Assembly (NCBI RefSeq): GCF_017921835.1
Contig: NZ_JAGEMN010000001.1
Coordinates: 489,874-553,873 of the forward strand
Direction of reading: 5' to 3'
Length of the DNA: 64,000 nt
From: Sporosarcina sp. 6E9
GTDB taxonomy: Bacteria; Bacillota; Bacilli; Bacillales_A; Planococcaceae
The position numbers were made by a program, and so were the translations under genes. Below, one piece after another: positions 63,826 to 64,000 of this stretch (position 1 is the first letter of the stretch; each line of letters starts with the position of its first letter). Below the pieces are notes generated by a model. The model did not search any database. It was given only the letters and a program-made list of their open reading frames with translations, and had not been told where the DNA came from.

Positions 63826-64000
63826 ATGGAAGTTTTGTTGTACATAGCGGCTATTGTCGCTGCAATCGCATTTTTAATATTATGCGTAAGTCTGGCGATG
63901 ACATTGTTCTCATTAAAAGGCACGTTACAAAGCGTCTCTGAAACAATGGAAGGCCTATCTGTTCAACTTGAAGGTGTAACGACTGAAACGACGGAACTAC
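63826..64000 (+). CDS. ytxG: DUF948 general-stress protein YtxG, N-terminal part (3' cut by window)
   Basis: 58 residues before the window ends: an N-terminal membrane helix (LLYIAAIVAAIAFLILCVSL) followed by LKGTLQSVSETMEGLSVQLE, the start of a long DUF948 helix. AAGGAGGAC is the ribosome site for ATG 63826; the ATG five bases earlier is out of frame and closes at once. Its sigma-B promoter agrees with the known stress regulon. Function is unknown; partners ytxH and ytxJ would lie beyond the window. Confidence 0.88.
   Translation, partial: MEVLLYIAAIVAAIAFLILCVSLAMTLFSLKGTLQSVSETMEGLSVQLEGVTTETTEL

Noticed and set aside
1..64000. tRNA or rRNA genes
   Set aside because: No cloverleaf-like or ribosomal sequences were recognised in any gap; the structured RNAs found are two T-boxes and one TPP riboswitch.

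Overview
The window is about 64 kb of a low-GC Gram-positive chromosome of the order Bacillales. Shine-Dalgarno sites are strong (AGGAGG type), TTG starts are frequent, T-boxes and a TPP riboswitch are present, and sigma-B, WalR and MhqR type sites can be read. Gene order in the right third matches the Bacillus yt region: leuS, ytfP, ytgP, ytzG, ytzE, dat, ytnP, ytzB, ytoP, ytpQ, ytpR, sftA, murC, ytxG. The protein sequences suggest Planococcaceae (Sporosarcina-like) rather than Bacillus sensu stricto. That placement is an inference from memory. No rRNA, tRNA, CRISPR array, transposase or prophage was seen.

Layout. 1-11.3 kb: end of a dicarboxylate symporter, GyrI-like protein, catalase, histidine phosphatase, MhqO-type dioxygenase behind an MhqR-like operator, ketopantoate reductase family protein, His-rich miniprotein, nitroreductase, two MFS exporters, and OpuD behind a sigma-B promoter. 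11.3-16.2 kb: tyrosine phosphatase, frameshifted metallophosphatase, HMCES/YedK protein, sirtuin, DUF3298 gene broken by a stop codon, threonine dehydratase, DUF1232 protein. 16.2-22 kb: SAM hydrolase behind a T-box that reads as methionine-specific; RND pump divergent from its TetR regulator, with three operator-like repeats between them. 22-33 kb: GIY-YIG protein, YcdB-like protein, thiamine-precursor salvage operon (TPP riboswitch, tenA-thiZXY), sbcDC, brnQ.

33.4-35.3 kb: five consecutive very small co-oriented genes, each followed by a CGGGTGC-type repeat that can fold into an imperfect hairpin. This resembles a gene-cassette array without a visible integrase and is the strongest candidate for an undescribed system here. 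A second dispersed repeat, built of TGCAAGCAAA units about 21 bp apart, lies at 35.4 kb and again at 44.6 kb.

35.5-44.5 kb: GntR regulator, VOC protein, VanZ protein, RtcB ligase, GNAT, YocH-like LysM/3D hydrolase with a WalR box, DUF4825 protein, YueD reductase, the tRNA wobble-uridine pair MnmM/MnmL (YtqB/YtqA), and an MFS transporter. 44.9-64 kb: ScoAB CoA-transferase, leucine T-box with leuS, then the conserved housekeeping block ending in murC and the start of ytxG behind a sigma-B promoter.
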